A stretch of 64,000 nucleotides of DNA from Pseudomonadota bacterium (GTDB lineage Bacteria > Pseudomonadota > Alphaproteobacteria > Rhizobiales > Xanthobacteraceae): NCBI GenBank assembly GCA_018242205.1, contig JAFECJ010000013.1, forward strand, positions 1 to 64,000, given 5' to 3'. A model generated the notes under the pieces. That model made no database searches and was not told the origin of the DNA. It saw only the letters and a program-made list of their open reading frames with translations. A program made the position numbers and the translations under genes. Positions 34,971 to 44,546 of the stretch are shown here, piece by piece; within the stretch, counting starts at the first letter, position 1, and every line of letters starts with the position of its first letter.

Positions 34971-35986
34971 ACAACGAACCCATTCTGGTGACCGGCGCCG
35001 CCGGTTTTATCGGCTATCACGTCGCCACCGCGTTGCTGAAGGAAGGCCGCGTGGTGATCGGCGTCGATAATCTGACGCCCTATTACGATCCGAAGCTGAA
35101 GGAAGCCCGCCTTGCCGAACTGGCCAGACACAACGGCTTCAGCTTCATCAAAAGCGATCTCGCTGATCGCCAAGCGACGGCCGAGCTGTTCGCACAGTAC
35201 AAATTCCCGCACGTCGTCCATCTCGCGGCCCAGGCCGGCGTACGCCATTCGCTGATCGATCCGCATGCCTATGTCGATTCCAACTTGATCGGCTTCGTCA
35301 ATGTGCTGGAAGGCTGCCGCCACAATGGCTGCCGCCATCTGCTCTATGCCTCGTCGTCATCCGTTTATGGCAGCAACACGCATATGCCGTTCTCGGTGCA
35401 CGACAATGTCGATCATCCGCTCAGCCTCTACGGTGCTTCGAAGAAGGCCAATGAGCTGATGGCGCATTCCTATTCGCATCTGTTCAAGCTGCCGACCACG
35501 GGGCTGCGGTTCTTCACGGTTTACGGTCCGTGGGGGCGGCCGGATATGGCGATGTGGATCTTTGCCTCCGCCATTCTCGCCGGCAAGCCGATCAAGCTGT
35601 TCAACCACGGCAAGATGCAGCGCGACTTCACCTATGTCGACGACGTGGTGGAATCGATTGTGCGGCTTGTCGGCCATGCGCCGGCCGGCGATCCGAACTG
35701 GTCCGGCGAGCGGCCGGATCCGGCCTCGAGCAGCGCGCCGTGGCGGGTCTATAATATCGGCAACAACAATCCGGTCGAACTGCTCGACGTCGTCGAACTG
35801 CTGGAAAAGGCGATCGGCAAAAAGGCGATCCGCGAACTGGAGCCGATGCAGCCGGGCGACGTGCCGGCGACCTATGCCGATGTCGCGGCGCTGATGAAGG
35901 AAGTCGATTTCAAGCCGGCGACGCCGATCGCCGACGGCATCGCGCGTTTCATCGACTGGTACCGCGCCTATCACGGTCTCAAGTAG
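34958..35986 (+). CDS. UDP-glucuronate 4-epimerase-type enzyme
   Basis: The 342-residue extended SDR has TGAAGFIGYH at 12-21, DNLTPYYDPKLKEARLAEL characteristic of UDP-glucuronate 4-epimerases (LspL/CapI/GAE), and Tyr158-xxx-Lys162 in LYGASKKANE. RFFTVYGPWGRPDMA is also typical. It would convert the product of the preceding dehydrogenase to its C4 epimer. If that dehydrogenase acts on UDP-GlcNAc, the substrate here is UDP-GlcNAc uronate instead. The start is a GTG inside the end of the previous gene, consistent with coupling. Confidence 0.87.
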   Translation: MAAVDNEPILVTGAAGFIGYHVATALLKEGRVVIGVDNLTPYYDPKLKEARLAELARHNGFSFIKSDLADRQATAELFAQYKFPHVVHLAAQAGVRHSLIDPHAYVDSNLIGFVNVLEGCRHNGCRHLLYASSSSVYGSNTHMPFSVHDNVDHPLSLYGASKKANELMAHSYSHLFKLPTTGLRFFTVYGPWGRPDMAMWIFASAILAGKPIKLFNHGKMQRDFTYVDDVVESIVRLVGHAPAGDPNWSGERPDPASSSAPWRVYNIGNNNPVELLDVVELLEKAIGKKAIRELEPMQPGDVPATYADVAALMKEVDFKPATPIADGIARFIDWYRAYHGLK

Positions 35987-36010
35987 CGATTTGCAGCTTC
36001 CATTGAGAGA

Positions 36011-37072
36011 ATGACCGACAAGGTCGCACTGATCACCGGTGTGACCGGGCAGGATGGCGCCTATCTGGCGGAGCTCCTGCTCGGCAAGGGCTACGTCGTG
36101 CACGGCGTCAAGCGCCGCTCGTCGTCGCTCAACACCGACCGTGTCGACCATCTCTATGTCGATCCGCACGAGGGCGACACGTCGTTCTTCATGCATTACG
36201 GCGATATGACCGACGCCACCAGCCTGATCCGCCTGATCCAGGAGACGCAGCCGACCGAGATCTACAATCTCGCGGCGCAAAGCCATGTGCAGGTGAGTTT
36301 CGAGACGCCGGAATATTCGGCGGATGCCGACGGTCTCGGCACGCTGCGGCTGCTCGAGGCCTTGCGCATTCTCAATCTCGAAGAGCGCGTCCGCTTCTAT
36401 CAGGCCTCGACCTCGGAACTGTTCGGCGACGCGCCGGCGCCGCAGAACGAAGCAACGCCTTTTGCGCCGCGCAGCCCCTATGGCGTCGCCAAGCTCTATG
36501 CCTACTGGATCACGGTGAACTACCGCGACGCCTATGGCCTGCATGCCTCGAATGGCATCCTGTTCAATCACGAAGGGCCGACGCGCGGCGAGACCTTCGT
36601 CACGCGCAAGATCAGTCGCGCCGTGGCCGCGATCGAGCTGGGGCGGCAATCAAGACTGTATCTCGGCAATCTGGATGCCCGGCGCGATTGGGGCCACGCC
36701 CGCGACTATGTCGAGGGCATGTGGCTGATGCTGCAGCAGCCAAAGGCCGGCGACTACGTGCTGGCGACCGGCGAGGATCATTCGGTGCGCGAGTTCGTGG
36801 AGCGCGCCTTTGCCTGTGTGGGCCGCAAGATAATCTGGCAAGGGCAGGGCAAGGCCGAATGCGGCGTCGATGCCGCAAGCGGTGACACCCTCGTCGAGAT
36901 CGATCCTCGCTACTACAGGCCCACGGAGGTCGCCCATCTGGTCGGCGATCCGTCGAAGGCGCGGTGTGTTCTCGGCTGGACGCATCGCACCGGTTTCGAC
37001 GCGCTCGTCAGCGAAATGGTCGAGTGGGATCTCAAGGATTTGCGGATGGGGCCGCGCGGCGCGGCCCGATGA
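36011..37072 (+). CDS. gmd: GDP-mannose 4,6-dehydratase
   Basis: The 353-residue enzyme makes GDP-4-keto-6-deoxy-D-mannose, the precursor of GDP-fucose, GDP-rhamnose and GDP-perosamine. It has [15 protein letters not shown] at 8-22, the NADP-binding KRRSSSLNT at 35-43, [15 protein letters not shown] and the catalytic Tyr157-xxx-Lys161, all diagnostic of Gmd. The stop overlaps the GDP-fucose synthase start (ATGA). The GDP-mannose supply gene manC lies 4 kb downstream on the other strand. Confidence 0.96.
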   Translation: MTDKVALITGVTGQDGAYLAELLLGKGYVVHGVKRRSSSLNTDRVDHLYVDPHEGDTSFFMHYGDMTDATSLIRLIQETQPTEIYNLAAQSHVQVSFETPEYSADADGLGTLRLLEALRILNLEERVRFYQASTSELFGDAPAPQNEATPFAPRSPYGVAKLYAYWITVNYRDAYGLHASNGILFNHEGPTRGETFVTRKISRAVAAIELGRQSRLYLGNLDARRDWGHARDYVEGMWLMLQQPKAGDYVLATGEDHSVREFVERAFACVGRKIIWQGQGKAECGVDAASGDTLVEIDPRYYRPTEVAHLVGDPSKARCVLGWTHRTGFDALVSEMVEWDLKDLRMGPRGAAR

Positions 37073-38043
37073 GTGAAAAGGCCACGCTTCCGTTGCTGTT
37101 CGATCTGCGCGGCAAGCGCATCTTCGTCGCCGGGCATAGCGGCATGGCGGGTGCGGCCATCATGCGCCGCCTCGCATCGGAAAGCTGCGAACTGCTCACG
37201 GCTGGCCGCCATGAACTCGATCTGCGCGATCAGGCGGCGACCGAGGCCTGGTTCGTTGCGAAACGTCCCGACATGGTGTTCGTCGCCGCCGGCCGGGTCG
37301 GCGGCATTCACGCCAATGCCTCCTATCCGGCGGACTTCATCGTCGACAACATGGCCATCGCTCTCAGCGTCATGCGCGCCGCGATAAAGGCCAAGGTCGG
37401 CAAGCTTCTATATCTCGGCTCGAGCTGCATCTATCCGCGGCTGGCGCCGCAGCCGATCAACGAGGATCAGTTGCTCGCCGGGCCGCTTGAGCCGACCAAT
37501 GAATGGTACGCGATCGCCAAGATCGCCGGCATCAAGATGGCGCAAGCGTATCGCCGGCAGCACGGCGCCGATTTCATTTCGGTCATCCCGACCAATCTCT
37601 ATGGTCCCGGCGACAATTATCACCGCGACAACGGCCACGTGGTCGCCGCGTTAATCCGCCGCTTCCACGAGGCCAAGATCAGTGGAGCGCCGGACGTTGT
37701 CGTCTGGGGCAGCGGCGCGCCGTTGCGCGAATTTCTCGCCGCCGATGATCTCGGCGATGCCTGCGTCTTCGTGATCAAGCATTATTCCGGCGAGGTCCCG
37801 CTCAATATCGGCAGCGGCCAGGAACTGTCGATCGCCCAGCTTGCACGTCTGATCGGCGATACCGTCGGCTACGGCGGTGATATCGTGTTCGATCGTGACC
37901 GGCCGGATGGGGTTCCCCGTAAGCGTGTGGATTCTTCCCGGCTGGCAGCGCTCGGCTGGCAACCGCGCTTGGTGTTGGCCGAAGGACTCAGGGCGGCTTA
38001 CGCCGATTTCCTGGCGCAACGGGGCCTGCCGCGCGAGCGCTAG
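37069..38043 (+). CDS. fcl: GDP-L-fucose synthase
   Basis: The 324-residue bifunctional epimerase-reductase turns GDP-4-keto-6-deoxymannose into GDP-L-fucose with [22 protein letters not shown] holds the cofactor motif, [14 protein letters not shown] is a family marker around residues 117-130, and Tyr147-xxx-Lys151 in [10 protein letters not shown] is the catalytic pair; [16 protein letters not shown] follows. Start is set by the ATGA overlap with gmd. Together the two genes indicate L-fucose (or a derivative) in a surface polysaccharide. Confidence 0.95.
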   Translation: MSEKATLPLLFDLRGKRIFVAGHSGMAGAAIMRRLASESCELLTAGRHELDLRDQAATEAWFVAKRPDMVFVAAGRVGGIHANASYPADFIVDNMAIALSVMRAAIKAKVGKLLYLGSSCIYPRLAPQPINEDQLLAGPLEPTNEWYAIAKIAGIKMAQAYRRQHGADFISVIPTNLYGPGDNYHRDNGHVVAALIRRFHEAKISGAPDVVVWGSGAPLREFLAADDLGDACVFVIKHYSGEVPLNIGSGQELSIAQLARLIGDTVGYGGDIVFDRDRPDGVPRKRVDSSRLAALGWQPRLVLAEGLRAAYADFLAQRGLPRER

Positions 38044-38175
38044 ACGGCTCGACTTCTCTGTAACGCTCTGAATCAAAACGTGTTCACCGCATTTCACAGG
38101 CGCGGTCGCCTCCCTCCGGAGGCCGTGCTAGGGGACCGTCCGGGGTCAAAGTGCGGCTGGGGGCCAGCGTTCAGG

Positions 38176-39174
38176 ATGTCACAAGCTATCAACAATAATG
38201 CGCGGCCGTTGCGCGTCGGAGTCATCGGCGTCGGTGTCATGGGCTCCAACCATGCCCGCGTATTTGCCGGTTTGCCGGGCGTGCAACTCGTCGGGGTCGC
38301 CGATCCGGACGGCAAGCAGGCCGACTTTGTCGCCCGTACCCTGAATTGCGCCGCTGTTGCCGACGTCGCGGGTCTGCTCGATCTCGGCGTCGACGCCATC
38401 ACCATCGCGGCGCCGACTCATTTGCACCGCGACGTTGCGCTTACCGCCATTGCGCGCGGCGTCCACGTGCTGGTCGAAAAGCCGATCGCCTCGACGGTGG
38501 AAGAGGGGCGCGAGATCATCGAAGCGGCGCGCCAGGCGGGCGTGACCTTGATGGTCGGCCATGTGGAGCGCTTCAATCCGGCGGTCGAGGCGATCAAGGA
38601 AGCCATCCGCAACGAAGATATTCTCTCCATCGCGATCACGCGCGTCGGTCCGTTTCCGCCACGCATGTCGAATGTCGGTGTGGTCATCGACCTTGCCGTG
38701 CACGACATCGACCTGATCCGGTGGTTCACCGACAGCGACATCATCGAGGTGCAGCCGCAGGTTTCGAGCGCGATCGCCGAACGCGAGGATATCGCGCTGC
38801 TGCAGTTCCGCACCGCGTCGGGCGTGCTCGCCCACATCAACACCAACTGGATCACGCCGTTCAAGGCACGCAACGTCACCGTGGCGACCCGCCATAAATA
38901 TGTGATGGGCGATCTCTTGACGCGGCAGGTCACCGAGTGCTTTGGCTTCCAGCCCGATGGCAGCTATTCGATGCGCCACCTGTCGGTCGGCCACGCCGAA
39001 CCGCTGCGCGCCGAACTGCTGGCGTTCCTGCAGGCGATCCGCGGCGGCTCCGCGCCGGCCGTCACCGGCGAGCAGGCGGTCGCGAGTCTCGAAATCGCCA
39101 TTGAATGCCTGACGTCGAACAGCCGCGCCGTATCGCCATCGCGCGCCAAGGCGCCGAGCGCCGCCGCGGTCTGA
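38176..39174 (+). CDS. gnnA: Gfo/Idh/MocA oxidoreductase, UDP-GlcNAc 3-dehydrogenase-like (GnnA)
   Basis: The 332-residue enzyme has an N-terminal Rossmann domain (VGVIGVGVMGSNHARVF at 14-30) and the EKP motif at 101-103. The segments VGHVERFNPAV and ITRVGPFPPRMSNVGVVIDLAVHDIDL resemble UDP-GlcNAc 3-dehydrogenases. With the next gene it fits the GnnA-GnnB pathway to UDP-GlcNAc3N, used for 2,3-diamino-2,3-dideoxyglucose lipid A. A WbpB-like role on UDP-GlcNAc uronate is the alternative, since a 6-dehydrogenase is encoded nearby. The ATG at 38176 gives the family start. A 6-bp hairpin at 38108-38123 precedes it. Confidence 0.8.
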   Translation: MSQAINNNARPLRVGVIGVGVMGSNHARVFAGLPGVQLVGVADPDGKQADFVARTLNCAAVADVAGLLDLGVDAITIAAPTHLHRDVALTAIARGVHVLVEKPIASTVEEGREIIEAARQAGVTLMVGHVERFNPAVEAIKEAIRNEDILSIAITRVGPFPPRMSNVGVVIDLAVHDIDLIRWFTDSDIIEVQPQVSSAIAEREDIALLQFRTASGVLAHINTNWITPFKARNVTVATRHKYVMGDLLTRQVTECFGFQPDGSYSMRHLSVGHAEPLRAELLAFLQAIRGGSAPAVTGEQAVASLEIAIECLTSNSRAVSPSRAKAPSAAAV

Positions 39175-39206
39175 TTTTTTTTGCTCTTACGGAATCCGGT
39201 TACCTC

Positions 39207-40358
39207 ATGAACGTTCGCACCGAACTGCCGCCGATCCCCTTCATCGATCTCGCCGCGCAGCGCCGTCGGCTCGGGCCGGCGATCGATACTGCGGTGATGA
39301 AAGTGGTGAATAGCTGCCAGTTCATCCTCGGCCCAGAGGTGCGCGAATTCGAGGCTCAGCTCGCCGCTTTTGCCGGCGCCAAGCATGCGGTCTCCTGCGC
39401 CAGCGGTACCGATGCGCTGGTGCTGCCGTTGCGCGCCATGGGCATCGGTCCCGGCGATGCGGTACTGTGCCCGTCGTTCACCTTCTGCGCCACCGCCGAA
39501 GTCGTCGCGCTGGTTGGCGCGACCCCGATCTTCGTCGATGTCGATCCGGTCACTTTCAACATGAATCCGGCGCACATCGCCGGTGGCGTCGAAACCGCGC
39601 GCGCGCTCGGTCTCAAGCCCAAGGCCGTGATTCCCGTCGACCTGTTCGGTCAGGCGGCCGACCACGGCCCGATTGCCAGCGCGGCCCAGGTCCATGAACT
39701 TTTCGTCATCGACGATGCCGCCCAGGGATTCGGCGCGACGTATAACAACCGCCGTATCGGCTCTTTCGGCCACGTCACCGCGACCAGCTTCTTTCCGGCC
39801 AAGCCGCTGGGCTGCTACGGCGACGGCGGCGCGGTGCTGACCGACGATGACAACCTCGCCGACCTGATGCGCAGCATCCGCGTTCACGGCATGGGCAGCG
39901 ACCGCTACGATAATGTCCGGCTCGGCCTGACCTCGCGTCTCGACACCATTCAGGCGGCCGTGCTGATCGAGAAGCTCAAGATCTTTCCGGACGAGATCGA
40001 GGCGCGCGACCGCATCGCTCGGCGCTACAACGAAGCCTTGCGCGACGTCGTCACTGTACCGGCGGTGCCGAACGGTGTGAGCTCGGTCTGGGCGCAGTAC
40101 ACGATCCGGCTCAAACCGGGCACGCGCGATGCCTTTGCCGCGGCGCTCAAGGCCGACGGCATCCCCACGGCGATCTACTATCCGATCCCGCTGCACCGGC
40201 AGCAGGCCTACAAGCACTATCCGGTGGGCAAGGGTGGCATCGCCGTCAGCGAAGCGCTGGCGCACGAGGTGATCAGCCTGCCGATGCACGCGTATCTCGA
40301 CGAGGCGACGCAGGACCGTATCATCGACGCGGTACGGCGTGCGGTGAAGGCCGGCTGA
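39207..40358 (+). CDS. gnnB: DegT-family aminotransferase, GnnB/WbpE-like
   Basis: The 383-residue PLP enzyme begins PPIPFIDLAAQRRRLGPAID, has Lys199 in SFFPAKPLGCYGDGG and Asp170 in VIDDAAQGFGATY. The FFP-x-KPLG form is typical of aminotransferases acting on 3-keto UDP-GlcNAc derivatives (GnnB, WbpE). Following the GnnA-like gene by 32 bases, it would aminate C3. GnnB in lipid A and WbpE in O-antigen uronate synthesis cannot be separated by eye, so the symbol is provisional. The spacer contains a run of eight T with no good hairpin. Confidence 0.8.
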   Translation: MNVRTELPPIPFIDLAAQRRRLGPAIDTAVMKVVNSCQFILGPEVREFEAQLAAFAGAKHAVSCASGTDALVLPLRAMGIGPGDAVLCPSFTFCATAEVVALVGATPIFVDVDPVTFNMNPAHIAGGVETARALGLKPKAVIPVDLFGQAADHGPIASAAQVHELFVIDDAAQGFGATYNNRRIGSFGHVTATSFFPAKPLGCYGDGGAVLTDDDNLADLMRSIRVHGMGSDRYDNVRLGLTSRLDTIQAAVLIEKLKIFPDEIEARDRIARRYNEALRDVVTVPAVPNGVSSVWAQYTIRLKPGTRDAFAAALKADGIPTAIYYPIPLHRQQAYKHYPVGKGGIAVSEALAHEVISLPMHAYLDEATQDRIIDAVRRAVKAG

Positions 40359-40468
40359 GGGGCCCCGACCTGCCGGGACGGCGGCGCCCGATTTCTCGCC
40401 TGCAACCCTCGATATTTCCTGTTCATAGGATACACTCACTCCGCGATAGAGAGCCGTCGGGGGGAGCG

Positions 40469-41239
40469 ATGCCGCGCAAAGTGCTCATTATGGGCTTGCC
40501 GGGTGCCGGAAAGACCACGCTGGCCGACGCGCTGGCCCCGCTGCTGAACGCGGTGGTGTTCAATGCCGACGCGGTGCGCGCCAATCTGTCGCGCGATCTC
40601 GGATTCAGCCATGAGGACCGCGTCGAACACGCTCGCCGCATGGGCTGGATGTGCGACCGGGTCGTCGAGGCCGGCGGTACCGCGATTGCCGATTTCATTT
40701 GCCCGACACCCGAGACGCGGAGCGCCTTCGGCGATGCGTTCACCGTCTGGGTCGACCGCATCGCCGCCGGCCGTTTCGATGACACCAACCGCATGTTCGT
40801 CGCGCCGGAGCACGCCGACCTCACGGTCACGGCGCAAGGCACGCCACAATATTGGGCCGACCTGATCCTTACGCGGCTGCGTCCGGCCTTCGATCCGCAG
40901 AAGCCGACGGCGCTGTTCATCGGCCGCTATCAGCCGTTCCACGACGGCCATCGCCGCCTGATCGAGGAGGGGTTGCGGCGCGTCGGCCAGGTCTGCATCG
41001 CCGTGCGCGATACCCATGGTCTCGATGCCGGCAACCCGCTGCCCTTCTTTGCCGTCAAGCAGCGCATCGAGGCGGCGCTTTCGGCCTACGATGGCCGCTT
41101 CGTCGTGCTGGCGCTGCCCAATATCACCAACGTGTTCTACGGCCGCGACGTCGGCTATACGATCGAGCGCATCGTGCTCGACCACGAGACCGAAAACATC
41201 TCGGCGACCAAGATACGCGGGCTCAGCGCCGCGCCGTGA
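40469..41239 (+). CDS. Fused P-loop kinase and nucleotidyltransferase of unknown substrate
   Basis: The 256-residue protein joins two small domains. Residues 1-135 look like an APS-kinase-type P-loop kinase (GLPGAGKTT at 9-17; ADFICPTPETR near 74-84). Residues 146-256 look like an NMN/CTP-type nucleotidyltransferase with GRYQPFHDGH at 152-161 and ISATKIR at 244-250. No ATP-sulfurylase or sulfate genes are nearby, so sulfate activation is not supported. It could phosphorylate and activate a small group that decorates the polysaccharide; this is a guess from location. A strong GGGGGGAG ribosome-binding site precedes the ATG. Confidence 0.75.
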   Translation: MPRKVLIMGLPGAGKTTLADALAPLLNAVVFNADAVRANLSRDLGFSHEDRVEHARRMGWMCDRVVEAGGTAIADFICPTPETRSAFGDAFTVWVDRIAAGRFDDTNRMFVAPEHADLTVTAQGTPQYWADLILTRLRPAFDPQKPTALFIGRYQPFHDGHRRLIEEGLRRVGQVCIAVRDTHGLDAGNPLPFFAVKQRIEAALSAYDGRFVVLALPNITNVFYGRDVGYTIERIVLDHETENISATKIRGLSAAP

Positions 41240-41247
41240 GCGCTGGA

Positions 41248-42663
41248 TCAGGTCCGCTTGTAGATATCTTCGATGCGCTCGATGTCGTCTTCGCCGAGGT
41301 AGCTGCCGGTCTGCACCTCGATCAGCTCCAGCGGGATCTTGCCGCGGTTGGCGAGGCGATGAACGGTGCCGATCGGAATGTAGATCGACTCGTTCTCGTG
41401 CACGGGGCGGATGTCGTCGCCGATAGTGACTTCGGCATTGCCGCGCACCACCACCCAGTGCTCGGAGCGATGCCGGTGGCGCTGCAGGGACAGCGTGCCG
41501 CCGGGGACGACGACGATGCGCTTGACCTGGAAGCGATCGCCCATGTCGACGGACTCGTAATAGCCCCACGGCCGGTGCACGCGTTTGTGTTCGGTCGCCT
41601 CCGACTTGTCCGCCGTCTTCAGCGTTGCCACCAGTTCGCGCACCTGCTGCGAGCGGTTGCGCGGCACCACCATGACGGCGTCGGAGGTCGACACGACGAC
41701 GAGATCGCTGACGCCGACCAGCGTCGTCAGCCGTCCGTCGGAGTGCACCACGCAATTCGTCGTATCCATGGCGATCACCGGGCCATGGACGACATTGCCG
41801 CTCTGGTCGCGCGGCATGATGTCGAACAGCGCGTCCCAGCTACCGATGTCCGACCAGCGGAAATCGCCGGCGATCACGGCGGCGCGGTCGGTCTTCTCCA
41901 TCACCGCATAGTCGATTGATTTCTGTGGCGCGCGGCCGAAAGCCTCGGGGTCGAGCCGCAGGAAACCCAGATCGTCGGTCGCGCCGGCGACGGCGGCTTC
42001 GACGGCTTCGGCCATGTCCGGCTCGAGCCGCGTCAGTTCGCCGAGCAGCACATCGGCGCGATACAGGAAGTTGCCCGAATTCCACAAATAGCCGTCGTGC
42101 ACGTAGCGCGCCGCGGTCGCGGCATCCGGCTTTTCGACGAAGCGGGCAACGGCGCTGACGCCGTTGCCGAGATCGGCGCCGGGCAGGATGTAGCCGTAGC
42201 TGGTCTTCGGCTCGGTCGGCTTGATGCCGAAGGTGACGATCTGGCCGCTCTCCGCCGCGGCACGGCCGGCGAGGCACGTGGCGCGAAATTTATCGGTGTC
42301 GAGAATGATGTGATCGGCGGCGAGCGCCAGCACCAGCGCCTGCGGATCGCGCTGTCGGGCAATGGCCGTCGCCGCCGCGATGGCCGGACCGGAATCGCGC
42401 CGCAGCGGTTCGATCACCACCGTGACGTCGATGCCGATCTCCTCGGCCTGCCGCCTGGCGAAGAAATGGAAGTTCGGTCCCGTAATGACGATCGGTGGGG
42501 CGAACATCGAATCGTGCACCCGCAGCAGCGTTTCCTGATAGGTGGAGCGCTCGCCGACCAGCGGCAGAAACTGCTTGGGCAGCGCGTCGCGCGACACCGG
42601 CCACAGCCGGGTGCCGGCGCCGCCGGCGAGGAGCACTGGGGTGATCGGCGAAGATGCAGGCAC
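41248..42663 (-). CDS. manC: Mannose-1-phosphate guanylyltransferase / mannose-6-phosphate isomerase
   Basis: The 471-residue type II enzyme makes GDP-mannose and often also isomerises fructose 6-phosphate. The nucleotidyltransferase domain starts GGAGTRLWPVSRDALPK (14-30), with FVEKPD near 178-183. The C-terminal cupin domain (about 355-470) carries RPWGYYESVD, RHRHRSEHWVVV and HENESIYIPIGTVHRL. It supplies gmd/fcl. It is convergent with the kinase-nucleotidyltransferase gene (8 bases apart) and divergent from murJ. Confidence 0.95.
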   Translation of the reverse strand: MPASSPITPVLLAGGAGTRLWPVSRDALPKQFLPLVGERSTYQETLLRVHDSMFAPPIVITGPNFHFFARRQAEEIGIDVTVVIEPLRRDSGPAIAAATAIARQRDPQALVLALAADHIILDTDKFRATCLAGRAAAESGQIVTFGIKPTEPKTSYGYILPGADLGNGVSAVARFVEKPDAATAARYVHDGYLWNSGNFLYRADVLLGELTRLEPDMAEAVEAAVAGATDDLGFLRLDPEAFGRAPQKSIDYAVMEKTDRAAVIAGDFRWSDIGSWDALFDIMPRDQSGNVVHGPVIAMDTTNCVVHSDGRLTTLVGVSDLVVVSTSDAVMVVPRNRSQQVRELVATLKTADKSEATEHKRVHRPWGYYESVDMGDRFQVKRIVVVPGGTLSLQRHRHRSEHWVVVRGNAEVTIGDDIRPVHENESIYIPIGTVHRLANRGKIPLELIEVQTGSYLGEDDIERIEDIYKRT

Positions 42664-42862
42664 GGTCGTCTCGAAGGGTGATCGGGGGTTATCCAGCCTG
42701 AGCTGTCTCGGCTAAGGTCATCTTGGCTTTGCGCGCAGGAGCCCTATGGTGGTCGCCGGATTCGCGCCCGGCGGCCCGCCTACGGGTATCGTATCGTCGG
42801 CCTTAAATCTACCTTGGTCGCCTTCGAGTATTCCACGCGCCCGTACAGGTCTATCCAGCCCG

Positions 42863-44401
42863 ATGATCAAGCCCTTTCTGACTGTCGGCGGCTATACGCT
42901 CCTGTCGCGGGTGACGGGCTTTATTCGCGACATCATCATGGCGGCGGTACTCGGCGCCGGGCCGGTGGCCGACGCGTTCTTCGTTGCTTTCCGGCTGCCG
43001 AACCACTTCCGCGCCATCTTCGCCGAAGGCGCGTTCAACGCGGCCTTCGTGCCGGCCTATGCCCGCGTCCGCGCGCAGGGGGGCGAGAGGCGGGCCGGGC
43101 TGTTCGCCGATCACATCTTCACCATCCTGCTGGCCTCGCAGATCATCCTTCTGTTGCTGGCGCTGCTGTTCACGCCGCAGGCCATCGATGTCCTGGCGCC
43201 CGGCTTCAGCGAGGATCCGAAGCGCTACGCGCTGGCGGTCGAACTCACGCGCATCACTTTTCCCTATCTGCTGATGATCACGCTGGTGACGCTGTACGGC
43301 GGCATCCTTAACGCCTTGCAACGCTTCGCCGCGGCGTCGGCGGCGCCGATCCTGTTGAACCTGTCGTTGATCGTCGCGTTGCTGCTCGCGGTTTACTTTC
43401 CGACTCCCGGCCACGCTGCCGCTTGGGGCGTGGTCGTCTCCGGTGTGCTGCAGGCGCTGCTGGTCGGCGGCGACAGCTTCCGCCAGGGCGTCTTGGCGCG
43501 GCTGCGTCGGCCGGTGTTAGACGCCGACGTGAAACGGTTCTTCCGTGCGCTCGGCCCGGCGACCGTCGGTTCGGCCGGCGTGCAACTGGCGCTGTTTGCC
43601 GACACCATCATCGGCAGCCTGCTGCCGGCTGGCGCGATCTCGGCGCTGTATTACGCCGATCGCATCAACCAATTGCCGATCGGCGTTATCGGCATCGCCG
43701 CCGGCACCGTGGTGCTGCCGGAAATGTCGCGGCGCCTCGCCGCGGGTGATGACGCCGGCGCCGCCAATGCGCAGAACCGCGCTTTCGAATTCACGCTGCT
43801 GCTGGCCATGCCGTGTCTGGCCGCGTTCATCGCGATCCCCGATCTCATCATGCGCGCGCTGTTCGTGCGCGGCGCCTTCACGGTGGCCGATGCCAACGCC
43901 GCCGGCGCGACGCTCGCCGCCTATGCGGTCGGCTTGCTGCCGTTCCTTCTGATCCGCAGCGCGGTCGCGACCTTTTTCGCTCGCGGCGACACGGCAACGC
44001 CCGTCAAGGCGTCGCTGACAGCGGCGGCGGTCAATATCGGTTTGAAGGTTGTGCTGATGGGCCCGCTGGCGCAGATCGGCCTCGCGCTCGCCACTTCAAT
44101 CGGCGCCTGGATCAATCTCACGCTGGTGGTGTGGCTCGCGCATCGCGCGGGCCATGCCCGGGTCGACGGCCGGCTTCGGCAGTCCACGATGAAATTCCTG
44201 ATCGCCGGTGCGGCGATGACGGCAATATTGTGGCTCTGTGCGACTCCATTCGCGCGCCTGCTTCACGGCTGGCCGGCGTCGGCATTATTAACCCTGGCCA
44301 TGCTGGGAATTGTCGGCGGCGGGGCCTATGTCGCGCTTATACTTGCCTTATTCGGTCGGCGCTGGCTTGCGATCTTCGGCACAGGCCGCGGCGCCAAATA
44401 A
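42863..44401 (+). CDS. murJ: Lipid II flippase MurJ
   Basis: The 512-residue membrane protein of the MOP exporter superfamily moves lipid II across the inner membrane for peptidoglycan synthesis. It has about 14 hydrophobic segments and the MurJ-typical start FLTVGGYTLLSRVTGFIRDI followed by GPVADAFFVAFRLPNHFRAIFAEGAF with its conserved arginines. The ATG at 42863 is chosen from family alignment; an upstream frame adds 39 Pro/Ser-rich residues. It is unlikely to be a Wzx O-antigen flippase given these motifs. It stands alone, divergent from manC. Confidence 0.94.
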   Translation: MIKPFLTVGGYTLLSRVTGFIRDIIMAAVLGAGPVADAFFVAFRLPNHFRAIFAEGAFNAAFVPAYARVRAQGGERRAGLFADHIFTILLASQIILLLLALLFTPQAIDVLAPGFSEDPKRYALAVELTRITFPYLLMITLVTLYGGILNALQRFAAASAAPILLNLSLIVALLLAVYFPTPGHAAAWGVVVSGVLQALLVGGDSFRQGVLARLRRPVLDADVKRFFRALGPATVGSAGVQLALFADTIIGSLLPAGAISALYYADRINQLPIGVIGIAAGTVVLPEMSRRLAAGDDAGAANAQNRAFEFTLLLAMPCLAAFIAIPDLIMRALFVRGAFTVADANAAGATLAAYAVGLLPFLLIRSAVATFFARGDTATPVKASLTAAAVNIGLKVVLMGPLAQIGLALATSIGAWINLTLVVWLAHRAGHARVDGRLRQSTMKFLIAGAAMTAILWLCATPFARLLHGWPASALLTLAMLGIVGGGAYVALILALFGRRWLAIFGTGRGAK

Positions 44402-44546
44402 GAACGACTAGAACCAACGCTAGAGCGACTGATGATTTTTGTTGCAGTCGTGACGTTTCGGCCACGCTAGACAGCTTGTTGCGACGCAGCTATTTGACTT
44501 TAACGTGTTGGCTGCAGGTGAATTTGAATTGCAATACGGATTGGCG

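Noticed and set aside
39175..39190. Run of eight T after gnnA as a terminator
   Set aside because: No stable hairpin directly precedes it, and gnnB follows by 32 bases in what looks like the same operon.
41248..44401. murJ as a Wzx-type O-antigen flippase belonging to the polysaccharide island
   Set aside because: The N-terminal motifs are those of MurJ, it is divergently transcribed from the island's last gene and stands alone.
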